Shown: positions 49,027-58,086 of the stretch, piece after piece
Layout of the letters: the number at the start of each line of letters is the position of its first letter
Numbering within the stretch: position 1 is the stretch's first letter
Source of the DNA: JBBQUN01 sp963717115
GTDB lineage: Bacteria > Actinomycetota > Acidimicrobiia > Acidimicrobiales > SZUA-35
NCBI GenBank assembly: GCA_963717115.1
Contig: CAVQVO010000015.1
Location: forward strand, 1-64,000
Reading direction: 5' to 3'
DNA length: 64,000 nucleotides
The notes under the pieces: generated by a model
Told to the model about the DNA's origin: nothing
The model's input: the letters and a program-made list of their open reading frames with translations, nothing else
The model's database searches: none
Position numbers and translations under genes: made by a program

Positions 49027-49965
49027 TCAGTCGGGATCCACGGGACGTCCGGCCACCATCACCTGATAGATGCGGTCGAGGTCGGCGAGGTCGGCGAAAT
49101 CGATGGTCAACCGACCCTTGGCCCGCCCCAGCGAGATGGCGACTCGGGTATCGAGATGCTCGGCCAGGAGGTGTTCCACCTCGAGCAGCGCCGCCGAGGC
49201 CGTTCGACCCGGCTCACGGCCCTCGTCCCGCCCCGACATCCCGGTCGGCTCGGCGAGTGAACCGCCACCGGCCCGATCGGTCACGTCGACGACCGGGGGT
49301 GCGATGGCCCGACGGACGAGTTCTTCGACCTGGCGCACGTTGAGCCCCTCGCTGACGCAGCGATGAGCCATCTGCTCCTGGCTCGCCCGATCCGCCAGGG
49401 CGAGGATGGCGCGGGCGTGGCCGGCCGACAACTCACCCGTCGCCACCTGCTTTTGGACCGAGGCCGGGAGCTGGAAGAGGCGGAGGGTGTTCGCAACCGC
49501 CGACCGGCTCTTGCCGACCCGGGTGGCGACCTGCTCCTGGGTCAGCGAGAAGTCGTCGATCAACTGCTGATAGGCCGCTGCCTCCTCGATGGCGTTGAGA
49601 TCCTCACGATGGAGGTTCTCGACGAGCGCGTGCTCGAGCGAGGTCTGGTCGTCGACGTGACGAATCACGACCGGCACCAGGAAGAGGCCGGCCCGCCGAG
49701 CAGCACGCCATCGCCGTTCGCCGGCGATGAGTTCGTACCGGTCAGGCCCTGCCTGCCGGACCAGCAGGGGCTGGAGGACACCGAGCTCACGGATCGATTC
49801 CGTCAGCGCCACCAGCGCCTCCTCGTCGAAGCGGCTCCGGGGCTGGTACTCGTTGGCGGCGATCGCCGACACCGGCACCTCGACGAAGACGGCGTCGGGA
49901 TGGGCCACCTGATCGTTGGGGATCAGCGACTCCAGGCCTCGCCCGAGGCCGCTACGTCGGTTCAC
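49027..49965 (-). CDS. parB: Chromosome partition protein ParB
   Basis: GTG 49965, overlapping the parA stop by 14 bp, gives 312 residues. The N-terminus VNRRSGLGRGLESLIPND is the ParA-interacting box; next come the CTP-binding folds with ELIAGERRWRAARRAG and HALVENLHREDLNAIEEAAA, and then the helix-turn-helix VATRVGKSRSAVANTLRLFQ. It binds parS (seen at 51249-51264), spreads as a CTP-dependent clamp and is moved by ParA to segregate the origins. Confidence 0.96.
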   Translation of the reverse strand: MNRRSGLGRGLESLIPNDQVAHPDAVFVEVPVSAIAANEYQPRSRFDEEALVALTESIRELGVLQPLLVRQAGPDRYELIAGERRWRAARRAGLFLVPVVIRHVDDQTSLEHALVENLHREDLNAIEEAAAYQQLIDDFSLTQEQVATRVGKSRSAVANTLRLFQLPASVQKQVATGELSAGHARAILALADRASQEQMAHRCVSEGLNVRQVEELVRRAIAPPVVDVTDRAGGGSLAEPTGMSGRDEGREPGRTASAALLEVEHLLAEHLDTRVAISLGRAKGRLTIDFADLADLDRIYQVMVAGRPVDPD

Positions 49966-51212
49966 CGACGAACTCCATCGCCAGGTCCCGGTAGGCCAGC
50001 GCACCTCGGGACGTCGGATCGAACACCGTGATCGGTTGACCGAAACTCGGCGCCTCGGAGAGGCGCACCGTTCGGGGGATCACCGACCGGCAGACCTTCG
50101 ATCCGAAGTGCTCCCGGACCTCGGATGCGACCTGGGCAGCGAGGTTGGTGCGGGCGTCGTACATCACGAGCACGATTGCCGAGAGGTCGAGTGCAGCGTT
50201 CAGGTTCCGTTTCACCAGATCGACGTTGCGCAGCAGCTGGCCCAGTCCCTCGAGCGCGTAGTACTCGCACTGGATGGGCACCAGGACCTCGTTTGCTGCG
50301 GCGAACGCGTTGACGGTGAGGAGTCCGAGCGAGGGTGGGCAGTCGATCAGCACCAGGTCGAAATCGTCGGCGACGGTGTTGATGGCGTTCTTGAGACGCA
50401 TCTCACGACTGAAGGCCGGAACCAGCTCGATCTCGGCCCCGGCGAGGTCGAGGTTCGCAGGAGCGACGAACAGGTTGCGCACGGCTGCGGCCTCGATGGC
50501 ATCGTCGAGGGGTACGTCGTGGAGCAAGACGTCGTACATCGAGGCCTGGAGACTCCGCGGGTTGATGCCGAGGCCCGTGCTCGCGTTGCCCTGGGGATCG
50601 AGATCGATGATCAGGACCCGATGTCCGAGCTCGGCAACGGCGGCACCCAGGTTGACGGTGGTGGTCGTCTTGCCGACGCCGCCCTTCTGATTGGCGATGG
50701 CGACGATGCGGGGTCCGGTCCGCTCGGGACCGCGGACCTCGGGAACCGGAGCCGGAGCCGGTGTCGGCTCGGGGCGATTGCCCCAGCCTCGGTCGACTCG
50801 CCGCTTCTCGGCGGCCATGTCGTCCTCGGTCCCCACCGCCGATGCGGGACCCGCCGGTGCGGCCCGGTCGAACGGCAGTCGGGGTGACTCGGCCGGCGAG
50901 ACCGTCGGCGCCGCAGGCGGGGAGGACGATGGGGCTCGCCGCAGAGGGTGCAGCAGGGGGTGCAGCCCGGTGCTCCGCGGGCAGAGCGTCGGGAGGCAGA
51001 GCGTCGGAGGGCAGAGCGTCGGAAGGCAGAGCGTCAGGAGGCAGAGCATCGACCGGCGTTTGCGGGTCGGCTGCTGCGGGGGGTGATGCCTGGGCATGCC
51101 CCTGGGCGGGTTCGGCGGTACCCGGTTCCGAGCCCGACGCGTCGGCCGCAGGGGCGGCCGGGCGATCCTCGGAGGGTTCCGTTGCTCGCCGCCAGGGAAT
51201 GAAATCCGACAC
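49952..51212 (-). CDS. parA: Chromosome partition ATPase ParA (Soj), frame broken by one base in the N-terminal extension
   Basis: The ATPase core is clear: IANQKGGVGKTTTTVNLGAA, VLIIDLDPQGNASTGL and LVLIDCPPSLGLLTVNAFAA. The best start is GTG 51212, which follows AGGAGG by 5 bases and opens VSDFIPWRRATEPSEDRPAA, then a Pro/Ala/Asp-rich extension containing five DALP units. That frame must switch by one base somewhere in 50880-50960 to join the core. The alternative is a start at ATG 50818 (MAAEKRRVDRGWGNRPEP), with GAGG 6 bases upstream, giving 288 residues in one frame. The strong upstream Shine-Dalgarno sequence favours the longer protein and an indel in the reads. Confidence 0.9.
50980..51054. 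repeat. Five tandem copies of a 15-bp unit inside the 5' part of parA
   Basis: GGCAGAGCGTCGGGA and near copies start at 50980, 50995, 51010, 51025 and 51040. Read on the minus strand in the 51212 frame they encode (P/S)DALP five times. The multiple-of-three unit length and in-frame meaning support translation of this N-terminal extension. Confidence 0.9.
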
Positions 51213-51248
51213 CAATGCCTCCTCGCCATGGCGGATCGTGGCCGGGGT

Positions 51249-51264
51249 CGTTTCACGTGAAACG
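51249..51264. promoter_or_regulatory. parS centromere site
   Basis: CGTTTCACGTGAAACG is a perfect 16-bp palindrome that matches the bacterial parS consensus TGTTTCACGTGAAACA at all 14 inner bases. It lies between the parA start (51212) and the rsmG stop (51360), the usual position near the origin. ParB from the adjacent operon should load here. Confidence 0.93.
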
Positions 51265-51359
51265 CCACCGGCCTCACCGCATCGGCCATCAAGCTAGCCC
51301 AAAGCGGGGTTTCTTCGGTGACAAGCACCGACACCGGCGACCGGCCGGAGGCCGCCGAC

Positions 51360-51953
51360 TCAGAACAGCGGCGACCGCTGCTGGACCTTGTGTGGGCGCG
51401 GGACGTCATCCGGCGGCTCGCCCATCGCCACGAAGACGGCCACCTCGGACGAACCGGGTACCGCGTCCAGGCCGAGGCGCACCAAGGCCGACGCCGGCCA
51501 GCGACGACCGCCCGGCGGCTCGCTGATGACCAGCCGACCGCCCGGCGCCAGGAAGCCTCGGGCGTTCTCGAGCGTGACGCTCGGCGGTCCGAACCCGCGG
51601 GCCACCACCAGATCGAAGGCCGCCCGGAGGTCGAGACGGCGGGCGAGGATCTCGGCCCGGCCGGTCACGACCTCGACGCGGTCGGCCAGATCCAATTCGA
51701 CCACCGCCCACGTGAGGAAGGCACCGCGCTTGGTGGCGGCATCGAGCAGGACGCCGTGCAGTCCGGGCCGAGCCAACAGCATCGGCAGACCGGGAACGCC
51801 GCCGCCCGAACCGAGATCGAGCAGTCGCTCGACCGAGTCGGGCATCGCCGCGACATATCGCTCGGCGTGATCGATGTGGGCGCGAATCGGGCCCGGACCG
51901 AGGAATCCCACGGTCCGGGCCCGATCGAGCACGGCTTCGAGGCGAGTGCTCAC
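51360..51953 (-). CDS. rsmG: 16S rRNA (guanine-N7) methyltransferase RsmG
   Basis: GTG 51953 gives 197 residues with the S-adenosylmethionine-binding LLDLGSGGGVPGLPMLLARP and the family block FDLVVARGFGPPSVTLENAR, then GGRLVISEPPGGR. It methylates G527 of 16S rRNA (E. coli numbering). It lies downstream of jag (33 bp) in the rpmH-rnpA-yidD-yidC-jag-rsmG run. Confidence 0.93.
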   Translation of the reverse strand: MSTRLEAVLDRARTVGFLGPGPIRAHIDHAERYVAAMPDSVERLLDLGSGGGVPGLPMLLARPGLHGVLLDAATKRGAFLTWAVVELDLADRVEVVTGRAEILARRLDLRAAFDLVVARGFGPPSVTLENARGFLAPGGRLVISEPPGGRRWPASALVRLGLDAVPGSSEVAVFVAMGEPPDDVPRPHKVQQRSPLF

Positions 51954-51986
51954 GTCAGGGACGGCGACGGCCGATCCGGCGTGGTC

Positions 51987-52928
51987 TCACTCCTCTTCTT
52001 CGCCCTTGTCGGGGCTCGTTGCGCTCGAGGACGGATCCGGACCGACCACGACCCGACGCCGGGGTTCGGCTCCGGCCGATCGGGTGACGACGCCATCGAT
52101 CTCGTTGATGGCGTCGTGGACCGTCTTGCGGTCGGCGGCGTTCATCGGTTCGAGGACCACCTCGACCCCTTCGTCGAGGGCGCGTTCCGCCGCGGTGCGA
52201 GCGAACCCGACGAGTGCCTGACGCCGGGCCTCGCGGTAGCCACCGACGTCGACCTTGATCCGGATCGACGACGGGGCGCTGCGCTGGGCGGTCACCCTCG
52301 TGAGCTCCTGGATCGCATCGAGCGTGACGGCTTTCGGCCCGAGCAGCAGCCCGTGCTTGCCCTCGATCGTGGCCAGGAGTTGGCCGTCGTCGAGCGCGAC
52401 GGTGACCGGTGAGTCGACGCCGAACGCCTCGGTCAAGCCGGTCAAGAACGACTCGACGGTGCTGGTCACTTCTTCCACGGGACTGTCCTCCTGCGCAGGA
52501 CGCGCACTGTCGTTACCCGAGCGTTGGCGATTGCCTCCGTCTCGGCCGGACCGGCGGCCCTGATTGCGGTCGGACCGGCCCGTCGACGGCGCCTCGGCGC
52601 CCGGGGATTCGGCATCGTCGTCGCCGTCGACCGTGGCGGCCGGAGCCGCCTTCTTCGCCGGGGTCTTGGCTCGCGCCGGCTTGTCGGCCTTGGGAGCGTC
52701 GTCGGACGACTTGGTGCGCCGACGTCGTTTCCCGTCTTCTTTGGCCCGCGGCGCCTTCGGGCGCACCCGGGCACGGACCCGAGCCTCACCACGTACTCGT
52801 CCGAACAAACCCTGTCGGGGCTCTTCCAGGACCTCGAACTCGGCCTCGGCCTCGTCGACACCGAGCTTGTCGAGCGCTTGGTCCTTGGCGTCGTCGATCG
52901 ACTTCCCCGTTGTTTCGACCCATTCCAC
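51987..52928 (-). CDS. jag: RNA-binding protein Jag (KhpB/SpoIIIJ-associated)
   Basis: The 313-residue protein has the Jag-N domain at the start (MEWVETTGKSIDDAKDQALD, then EPRQGLFGRVRGEARVRAR), a long basic disordered linker (residues about 60-145), a KH domain (LDDGQLLATIEGKHGLLLGP) and an R3H domain (YREARRQALVGFARTAAERA, MNAADRKTVHDAINEIDGV). It binds RNA with KhpA and influences cell division and wall growth. The ATG follows the yidC stop by 6 bp. Confidence 0.93.
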   Translation of the reverse strand: MEWVETTGKSIDDAKDQALDKLGVDEAEAEFEVLEEPRQGLFGRVRGEARVRARVRPKAPRAKEDGKRRRRTKSSDDAPKADKPARAKTPAKKAAPAATVDGDDDAESPGAEAPSTGRSDRNQGRRSGRDGGNRQRSGNDSARPAQEDSPVEEVTSTVESFLTGLTEAFGVDSPVTVALDDGQLLATIEGKHGLLLGPKAVTLDAIQELTRVTAQRSAPSSIRIKVDVGGYREARRQALVGFARTAAERALDEGVEVVLEPMNAADRKTVHDAINEIDGVVTRSAGAEPRRRVVVGPDPSSSATSPDKGEEEE

Positions 52929-52934
52929 GATGCG

Positions 52935-54077
52935 TTACCTCTTCCGGTTCTTCTTCGCTGCGCCGCTCGCTCGAGGACGGGTGCCCTTGGGGGTCACTCG
53001 TTCCGAGGTGACGGTCGTCTTCTTCGATTTGGTCTTGGCTTTGGCCTGGCGCCGACGTTCCCAGTCGGCGGCCCGATCGGATCGGCTCGAGGCCGTCGAA
53101 GCGCTGCCGTTCGCAGCACGGTCGTCCTTGGTGGTGTCGCTCGTGCTCCGGTCACCCTTGGCGGTTCCCTTGCCGGATTCGGCACCGTCGCTCCCCGACC
53201 CGGCCGAAGGCTTCTTGGGTGGCGCCGACAGCTTGCCGCCCTCGGCCATCTCCTTGCCGTAGATCTGATGGGTGATGTACGCCTGCTGTCCGATCCGGAA
53301 CACGTTGGACGTTGCCCAGTACAGCACCAGGCCGGCCGGGAAGAAGAAGGACCAGACGCCCGACATGAGGGGCAGGAACTTCAGCAGCATCTGCTGCTGC
53401 TGGTTCATCGGCGAGACGTCGCCGTCCTTGCGCCGAGCCGAGACCTGCTTTTGCTGGTAGTAGCTCGTCGCGACGACGAACGCGATCAGCACGATGTAGG
53501 GCAGACCCTTCACGAAGTTGTCGCGGATCACGTCGCCGGCCTGACCGGCCAGGTCGAAGACCCCGAGGAACCCCATCTCGGTGTCGCGACTGAGATCGGC
53601 GTACATCTGCGCATCGTGATCGATGTGCAGCGGAGTGATCGTGCTGCCGTCGTCGAGGGGAAGTCCCTTGACCGTCCGGACCTGGTTCATCAGGTCGAAG
53701 AACGGGGCATCGGCCGTGTGGGTCGTGATGCCCTGCAACACCCGGAACAACACGAGGAAGACCGGGAGCTGGGCCAGCATCGGCAGACAGCCTCCGACGG
53801 GATTGATCCCGTTCTCGGAGTAGAGCGCCATCAACTCGGCGTTCATCTTTTCGCGGTCGCCCTTGTGTTCCTTCTGGAGCCGACGCAGCTCCGGCTGGAT
53901 CGCCTGCATCTTGATCGTGCTGCGGGTCGCCTTCAGCGTCAGCGGCATGAGCACGATCATCACGGCGCCCGTGAGCAGGATGATGGCGATGCCATAGCTC
54001 CCGCCCACCACCGGCAGCGAGTAGAAGCCCGCCAGGATCTGCGCCACGAAGTCGATCAGGTTGTTGAAGATCGCCAT
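52935..54077 (-). CDS. yidC: Membrane protein insertase YidC
   Basis: The 380-residue protein has the Gram-positive-type YidC layout: five membrane segments, starting with IAIILLTGAVMIVLMPLTLK, the cytoplasmic hairpin (IQPELRRLQKEHKGDREKMN), NGINPVGGCLPMLAQLPVFL, and LLKFLPLMSGVWSFFFPAGL with YWATSNVF. A long charged, Ser/Lys/Arg-rich tail follows, probably binding ribosomes. It inserts membrane proteins with or without Sec. Its ATG directly abuts the yidD stop. Confidence 0.95.
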   Translation of the reverse strand: MAIFNNLIDFVAQILAGFYSLPVVGGSYGIAIILLTGAVMIVLMPLTLKATRSTIKMQAIQPELRRLQKEHKGDREKMNAELMALYSENGINPVGGCLPMLAQLPVFLVLFRVLQGITTHTADAPFFDLMNQVRTVKGLPLDDGSTITPLHIDHDAQMYADLSRDTEMGFLGVFDLAGQAGDVIRDNFVKGLPYIVLIAFVVATSYYQQKQVSARRKDGDVSPMNQQQQMLLKFLPLMSGVWSFFFPAGLVLYWATSNVFRIGQQAYITHQIYGKEMAEGGKLSAPPKKPSAGSGSDGAESGKGTAKGDRSTSDTTKDDRAANGSASTASSRSDRAADWERRRQAKAKTKSKKTTVTSERVTPKGTRPRASGAAKKNRKR

Positions 54078-54296
54078 TTACCTCTCCGGATCGGGAACCG
54101 GGTCGAAGCCGTAGGAGCCAAAGGGGTGACAACGTCCGAGACGTTTCACGGCCAACCACGATCCGCGGCCGGCGCCGTGGGTCTCGATGGCTTCGGCGGC
54201 GTATTGCGAACACGTGGGAATGTACCGGCAACGGGAGCGCCGGACGGCGGACGTGCCTTGATACAGCCCGATGATCCAGAGCAGGAATCGCTTCAC
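54078..54296 (-). CDS. yidD: Membrane protein insertion efficiency factor YidD
   Basis: GTG 54296 is preferred because it overlaps the rnpA stop as GTGA and opens VKRFLLWIIGLYQGT, the usual YidD start; a GTG four codons upstream is possible. The 72-residue protein has the family signature RYIPTCSQYAAEAIETHG and LGRCHPFGSYGFDPVP. It is a small membrane-associated partner of YidC. Confidence 0.94.
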   Translation of the reverse strand: MKRFLLWIIGLYQGTSAVRRSRCRYIPTCSQYAAEAIETHGAGRGSWLAVKRLGRCHPFGSYGFDPVPDPER

Positions 54297-54640
54297 GACG
54301 CCACGCACCGGTCGACCTGGGCGACGACCCGCCGGCGACAGTCGTCGATCGAGGCGACGAGCCGCTCGAAGTCGACGGTCAGCACCTGCCGGGACCCGCT
54401 GAACTGGTAGGCGCCGGCCGGGAGCCGGGTTCCGGTGGAGGCCTGGGTGAAGGCCGCTCGCATGCGGCGGCGAGCCCGATTCCGCTCGACGGCGGTACCG
54501 AACTTCTTGCCGATTGCGAACGCCAGAGCGGGCTCGTCCTCGACCGGGGCGAACCGCAGGCTCACCGGTCCCGATCGGACACGCAGACCATCACTCCTCA
54601 GCGCCGCGAACGACGACCGAGCCGTGACGGAACGGATCAC
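54293..54640 (-). CDS. rnpA: Ribonuclease P protein component
   Basis: GTG 54640, overlapping the rpmH stop as GTGA, gives 115 residues with the family RNR motif in KKFGTAVERNRARRRMRAAF. It binds the RNase P RNA and helps mature tRNA 5' ends. The order rpmH-rnpA-yidD-yidC with 4-bp overlaps is fully conserved. Confidence 0.95.
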   Translation of the reverse strand: MIRSVTARSSFAALRSDGLRVRSGPVSLRFAPVEDEPALAFAIGKKFGTAVERNRARRRMRAAFTQASTGTRLPAGAYQFSGSRQVLTVDFERLVASIDDCRRRVVAQVDRCVAS

Positions 54641-54771
54641 GCACTCAGCTTGCGACGACCCTTGAGGCGGCGAGACCGCAGGACGGCTCGACCGCCACGG
54701 GTGGCCATCCGGGCCCGGAAGCCGTGCTTGCGGGACCGTTTGGTGTTGTTGGGTTGGAATGTGCGCTTCAC
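54637..54771 (-). CDS. rpmH: Ribosomal protein bL34
   Basis: GTG 54771, with GAGGAG 5 bases upstream, gives the 44-residue bL34: VKRTFQPNNTKRSRKHGF at the start and RSRRLKGRRKLSA at the end. It heads the minus-strand operon running away from the origin. Confidence 0.98.
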   Translation of the reverse strand: MKRTFQPNNTKRSRKHGFRARMATRGGRAVLRSRRLKGRRKLSA

Positions 54772-55246
54772 GCGAACTCCTCGAGGAAGACCGACCGGGA
54801 CGACCTCGAGCGAGGACTCCCGTCTGAGCATCCGGTCGGTCGGGATCGGCCAGAGTCCACGTAGCGAGCCCGATACCAGGATCGGGGACGTTTCCGGGGC
54901 GGCGATCAGAGGACCGAACAGGACCCGCTCGGGCATGACGAAACTGCGCCAATCGAGCGAACGTCAGGGTAGGGCTCGGCAGGCGCGACACCAACCAACC
55001 TTTTCCACAGGCTCGGGTGCGGCACGCCGCAACGCACTGCTACCGTCCCATGCCCACGGTTCGGCCTCGGAAGACCGACAGACAGCCAATCCGACAGACG
55101 CCGAACTGAAAGACAGCTGAACCGACAGACAGCCGAACCGACAGACAGCCGAATCAGGGGACGACCGCAGCGACGGACCACTCGGGCGACCGTGCTCGGT
55201 TGTGGAAAACGTTGTGCGTTGTGGGGAGAACGGTGATGGGAGCAGC
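54772..55246. other. Origin region, rpmH-dnaA gap, with DnaA boxes
   Basis: The 475-bp gap between the divergent rpmH and dnaA contains TTTTCCACA at 55001-55009 and its reverse TGTGGAAAA at 55201-55209, both close to the DnaA box consensus, and a 16-bp tandem repeat array between them (55075-55153). The promoters of both genes must lie here. The second box sits within 40 bp of the dnaA start codon, where DnaA could repress its own gene. Confidence 0.7.
55075..55153. repeat. Five imperfect tandem copies of a 16-bp repeat just upstream of dnaA
   Basis: Units of the form CCGACAGACAGCCGAA begin at 55075, 55091, 55107, 55122 and 55138; the last two are identical and the third is most decayed. They lie between the two DnaA-box matches. 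Each contains GACAGACAG but no DnaA-box core. Confidence 0.85.
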
Positions 55247-56680
55247 GTGGTAGGGGCGGACAAACTGTGGGACAAGGCCGCGAGCCAGCTCAAGGAGATG
55301 GTGGCCGACGGTGTGTGGCAGTCGACATTTTCCCAGGTCAAGGCCATTGATCTGAGAAATGACATCATTGTGCTTTCTGTCCCGAACAGCATCGTACGCG
55401 ACAAGCTCGAAGGTACCTACCGCGGCCTCGTCGAAGAGGCGATCGTCCAGGCTTGCGACACCGCCCTGACCGTGCAGATCGACCTGCGCCCACCCACGTT
55501 GTTCGACGCCCTCGGCGGCGACCTCGACCCGGCCGCCGTCGGGGTCGACCCACCCGCCTCCTCCGTCCCGATGATCGACACCAGGCCCAACGACAGTCGA
55601 AGCCCAGCCCGCGACGAGGGTCCCTACCGACCCGCTCCGTCGCTCGACGGGGCCAAGCGATACACCTTCGACGGCTTCGTCATCGGCCCATCGAACCGAT
55701 TCGCCCACGCCGCTGCGCTCTCGGTCGGCGAACGACCCGGCGAGTCGTACAACCCGCTCTTCATCTACGGCGCCGCCGGACTCGGCAAGACCCACCTGTT
55801 GCGGGCGATCGAGCACTACGTCAACGATGTCTACCCCGACCTCCGGGTGCTCTACATCTCGACCGAACAGTTCCTGAACGAGTTCGTGGACTCCATCAAG
55901 AACTCCTCGAACAACGAGTTCAAGCGCCGCTATCGCCAGATCGACGTGCTCCTCGTCGACGACATCCAGTTCATTGCCGGCAAGGACGGACTCCAGGAGG
56001 AGTTCTTCCACACGTTCAACGAGCTCTACGGGTCGGGTCGACAGATCGTCCTGTCCTCGGATCGTCCGCCCGACGCCATCCCGACGCTCGAGGACCGACT
56101 CCGGAGTCGATTCATGATGGGGTTGTTGACCGACATCCAACCGCCCGACGTCGAGACCCGCATGGCGATCCTGCGCAAGAAGGCCGACCGCGACGGCTAC
56201 TTCATCCCCAACGAGGTCAGCGAGTTCATCGCCACCAACATCACCAGCAACATCCGCGAACTCGAGGGTGCCCTCACCAAGGTCACGGCCTACGCCAACC
56301 TGAACCGTCAGCCGATGACCCGGGACCTCGCCGAGCAGACCCTGCGTGACTTCATCGCCGACCGCCAACCGCGTCCCATCACCGCAGCCATGATCCTCGA
56401 CGCAACGGCCACCCAGTTCAGCTTCGAGCTGAGCGAGCTGACCGGCAAATCGCGTCGGCGTCCCCTGGTCGAGGCTCGCCAGATCGCGATGTACGTCACA
56501 CGCGAGCTCACCGACCTCAGCTTCCCCTTGATCGCCCACGAGTTCGGCGGACGGGACCACACCACCGTGATGCACGCCTGCGAGAAGATCACCCGACAGA
56601 TGACCGAGCGGTCCCAGATCTACGAAAAGGTCGTCGCCCTGGAACGCACCGTGCGATCCACGGCCCGGGCCAACGACTGA
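55247..56680 (+). CDS. dnaA: Chromosomal replication initiator DnaA
   Basis: GTG 55247 (preceded by GGGAG) is chosen so that the protein opens VVGADKLWDKAASQLKEMVA, the usual domain I start, and so that the DnaA box at 55201 stays outside the gene. The 477-residue protein has the AAA+ domain with Walker A GAAGLGKTHLL (about residues 175-185), Walker B VLLVDDIQFIAGKDG, and the domain IV signature GGRDHTTVMHACEKI. It binds the boxes on both sides of its gene, melts the origin and loads DnaB. Confidence 0.97.
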   Translation: MVGADKLWDKAASQLKEMVADGVWQSTFSQVKAIDLRNDIIVLSVPNSIVRDKLEGTYRGLVEEAIVQACDTALTVQIDLRPPTLFDALGGDLDPAAVGVDPPASSVPMIDTRPNDSRSPARDEGPYRPAPSLDGAKRYTFDGFVIGPSNRFAHAAALSVGERPGESYNPLFIYGAAGLGKTHLLRAIEHYVNDVYPDLRVLYISTEQFLNEFVDSIKNSSNNEFKRRYRQIDVLLVDDIQFIAGKDGLQEEFFHTFNELYGSGRQIVLSSDRPPDAIPTLEDRLRSRFMMGLLTDIQPPDVETRMAILRKKADRDGYFIPNEVSEFIATNITSNIRELEGALTKVTAYANLNRQPMTRDLAEQTLRDFIADRQPRPITAAMILDATATQFSFELSELTGKSRRRPLVEARQIAMYVTRELTDLSFPLIAHEFGGRDHTTVMHACEKITRQMTERSQIYEKVVALERTVRSTARAND

Positions 56681-56971
56681 CGTGCCCCCCGAACGACCCT
56701 GCCCCCCGAACGACCCTGCCCCCGCCTGGGGACGAACCTGCGGACGACCTCGTGGACAGCAGGGGGACCGTCCGTGGACAACGCATCGGTCATCCCCAGG
56801 ACTACCGTGCAGTCGTGCTCAACTTGGGGACGACCGTCGACGACCTCTGGACGACGACACGCCGTCTGACCAGGCAACGGACGTCCGTTGTCCACAATCC
56901 ACAGCACCTACTACCACTTCCCTCTATGAACAACACATTCGTCTAGTAGTTGAGGACAAAGGGAGCCCCCG
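56681..56971. other. Origin region, dnaA-dnaN gap, with DnaA boxes
   Basis: This 291-bp gap has TTGTCCACA at 56888-56896 followed by a second partial box (AATCCACA), CGTGGACAA at 56773-56781 (reverse of TTGTCCACG) and a weaker CGTGGACAG near 56752. At its left edge a 17-bp unit, TGCCCCCCGAACGACCC, is repeated at 56683 and 56700. The AT-richest part is just before dnaN (about 56900-56960), a possible unwinding site. No gene is present. Confidence 0.7.
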
Positions 56972-58062
56972 GTGAAGTTCCGTTGCGAACGAGATGTCTT
57001 GGTTGAAGCGCTGGCCACCGCCGGCCGCGCCGTGAGCGGACGCGGCACGCTGCCCGGCCTGTCCGGCGTTCGGGCCCAACTGGTGGGCGATGCCCTCCGG
57101 CTGACCGGGAGCGATCTCGATCTGACCATCACGATCGGCGTGATGGTGTCGGGTGAACGAGACGGCGTCGCCATCATCCCCGCCCGTCTGGCCTCCGACA
57201 TCGTCCGTTCGCTGTCCCCCGGGGCCGTCTCGGTCGCCGCCGACGGTGACGAACTGCTGATCAGTGCCGGGCGCAGCCAGTTCTCGATCCGCTTGATCGC
57301 CGGTGACGAGTTCCCGCAGATCGAGCCCGTCGGTGGCGATCCGGTGACGCTCAAGTCGGCTCAGCTCGCCGAGGCACTCAAGCAGGTCGTCCCCGCGGCG
57401 AGCAACGACGACTCGCGCCCCCGCTCACCGGTGTGCTCTTCGCCGCCGAGAACGGCGGTCTCCGGCTCGTGGCCACCGACTCCTATCGCCTCGCGATGCG
57501 TGATGTGCCGGGCGTGTCGGTGCTCGCCGAGGGCCAGAGCGTCCTGATCCCGTCGCGTGCGCTGTCGGAACTCAACCGGATCCTCGGCTCGGCCGAGAAC
57601 GTCGAGCTGCGCCTCGGCGAGCGGGAAGCATCGTTCCATGTCGGCTCGGTCGATCTGATCACCCGCCTGATCGAGGCCGACTTCCCCAACTATCGAGGCC
57701 TCATCCCCGAGAGCCATGCGAACTCCCTGACCGTTTCCCGTGAGGCACTGCTCGATGCCCTGCGCCGGGTGAAGCTGCTCGCTCGTGAAGCCACTCCGGT
57801 CCGACTCGAGATGAGCTCGGAGGGCCTCGAGCTGGCCGCCGTGACCCAGGACGTCGGAACGGCACGCGAGCAACTCGAAGGCACCTACGAAGGCAACGAC
57901 CTGACCGTGGCGTTCAACCCCCAGTACCTGCTGGAAGGGGTCGAGGTCGCCACCAGCGACGAGATCGTCCTGTCGACCAAGGACGAGCTGCGGCCCGCCA
58001 TCGTGCGGATGCCGGGTAGCGACGACTTCCTGTACCTGCTGATGCCGGTGCGTGTTTCCTGA
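56972..58062 (+). CDS. dnaN: DNA polymerase III beta sliding clamp, frame broken by one base
   Basis: GTG 56972, with GGGAG 7 bases upstream, opens MKFRCERDVLVEALATAGRA (first residue from GTG). The first clamp domain ends at AASNDDSRP and the protein continues in the next frame as LTGVLFAAENGGLRLVATDS, ending with FLYLLMPVRVS at 58062. The break is in the C run 57418-57422; one more C would give DSRPPLTGVLF in one frame. About 363 residues, the normal length. It is the replication processivity ring. A real null of this essential gene is not credible, so an indel in the data is assumed. Confidence 0.93.
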
Positions 58063-58086
58063 TCCGACGGCGGTCGGAGCGCCGGG

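Noticed and set aside
50980..51054. CRISPR array or iterons at the 15-bp repeats
   Set aside because: Units are contiguous, a multiple of three long, and read in frame as DALP peptides of ParA.
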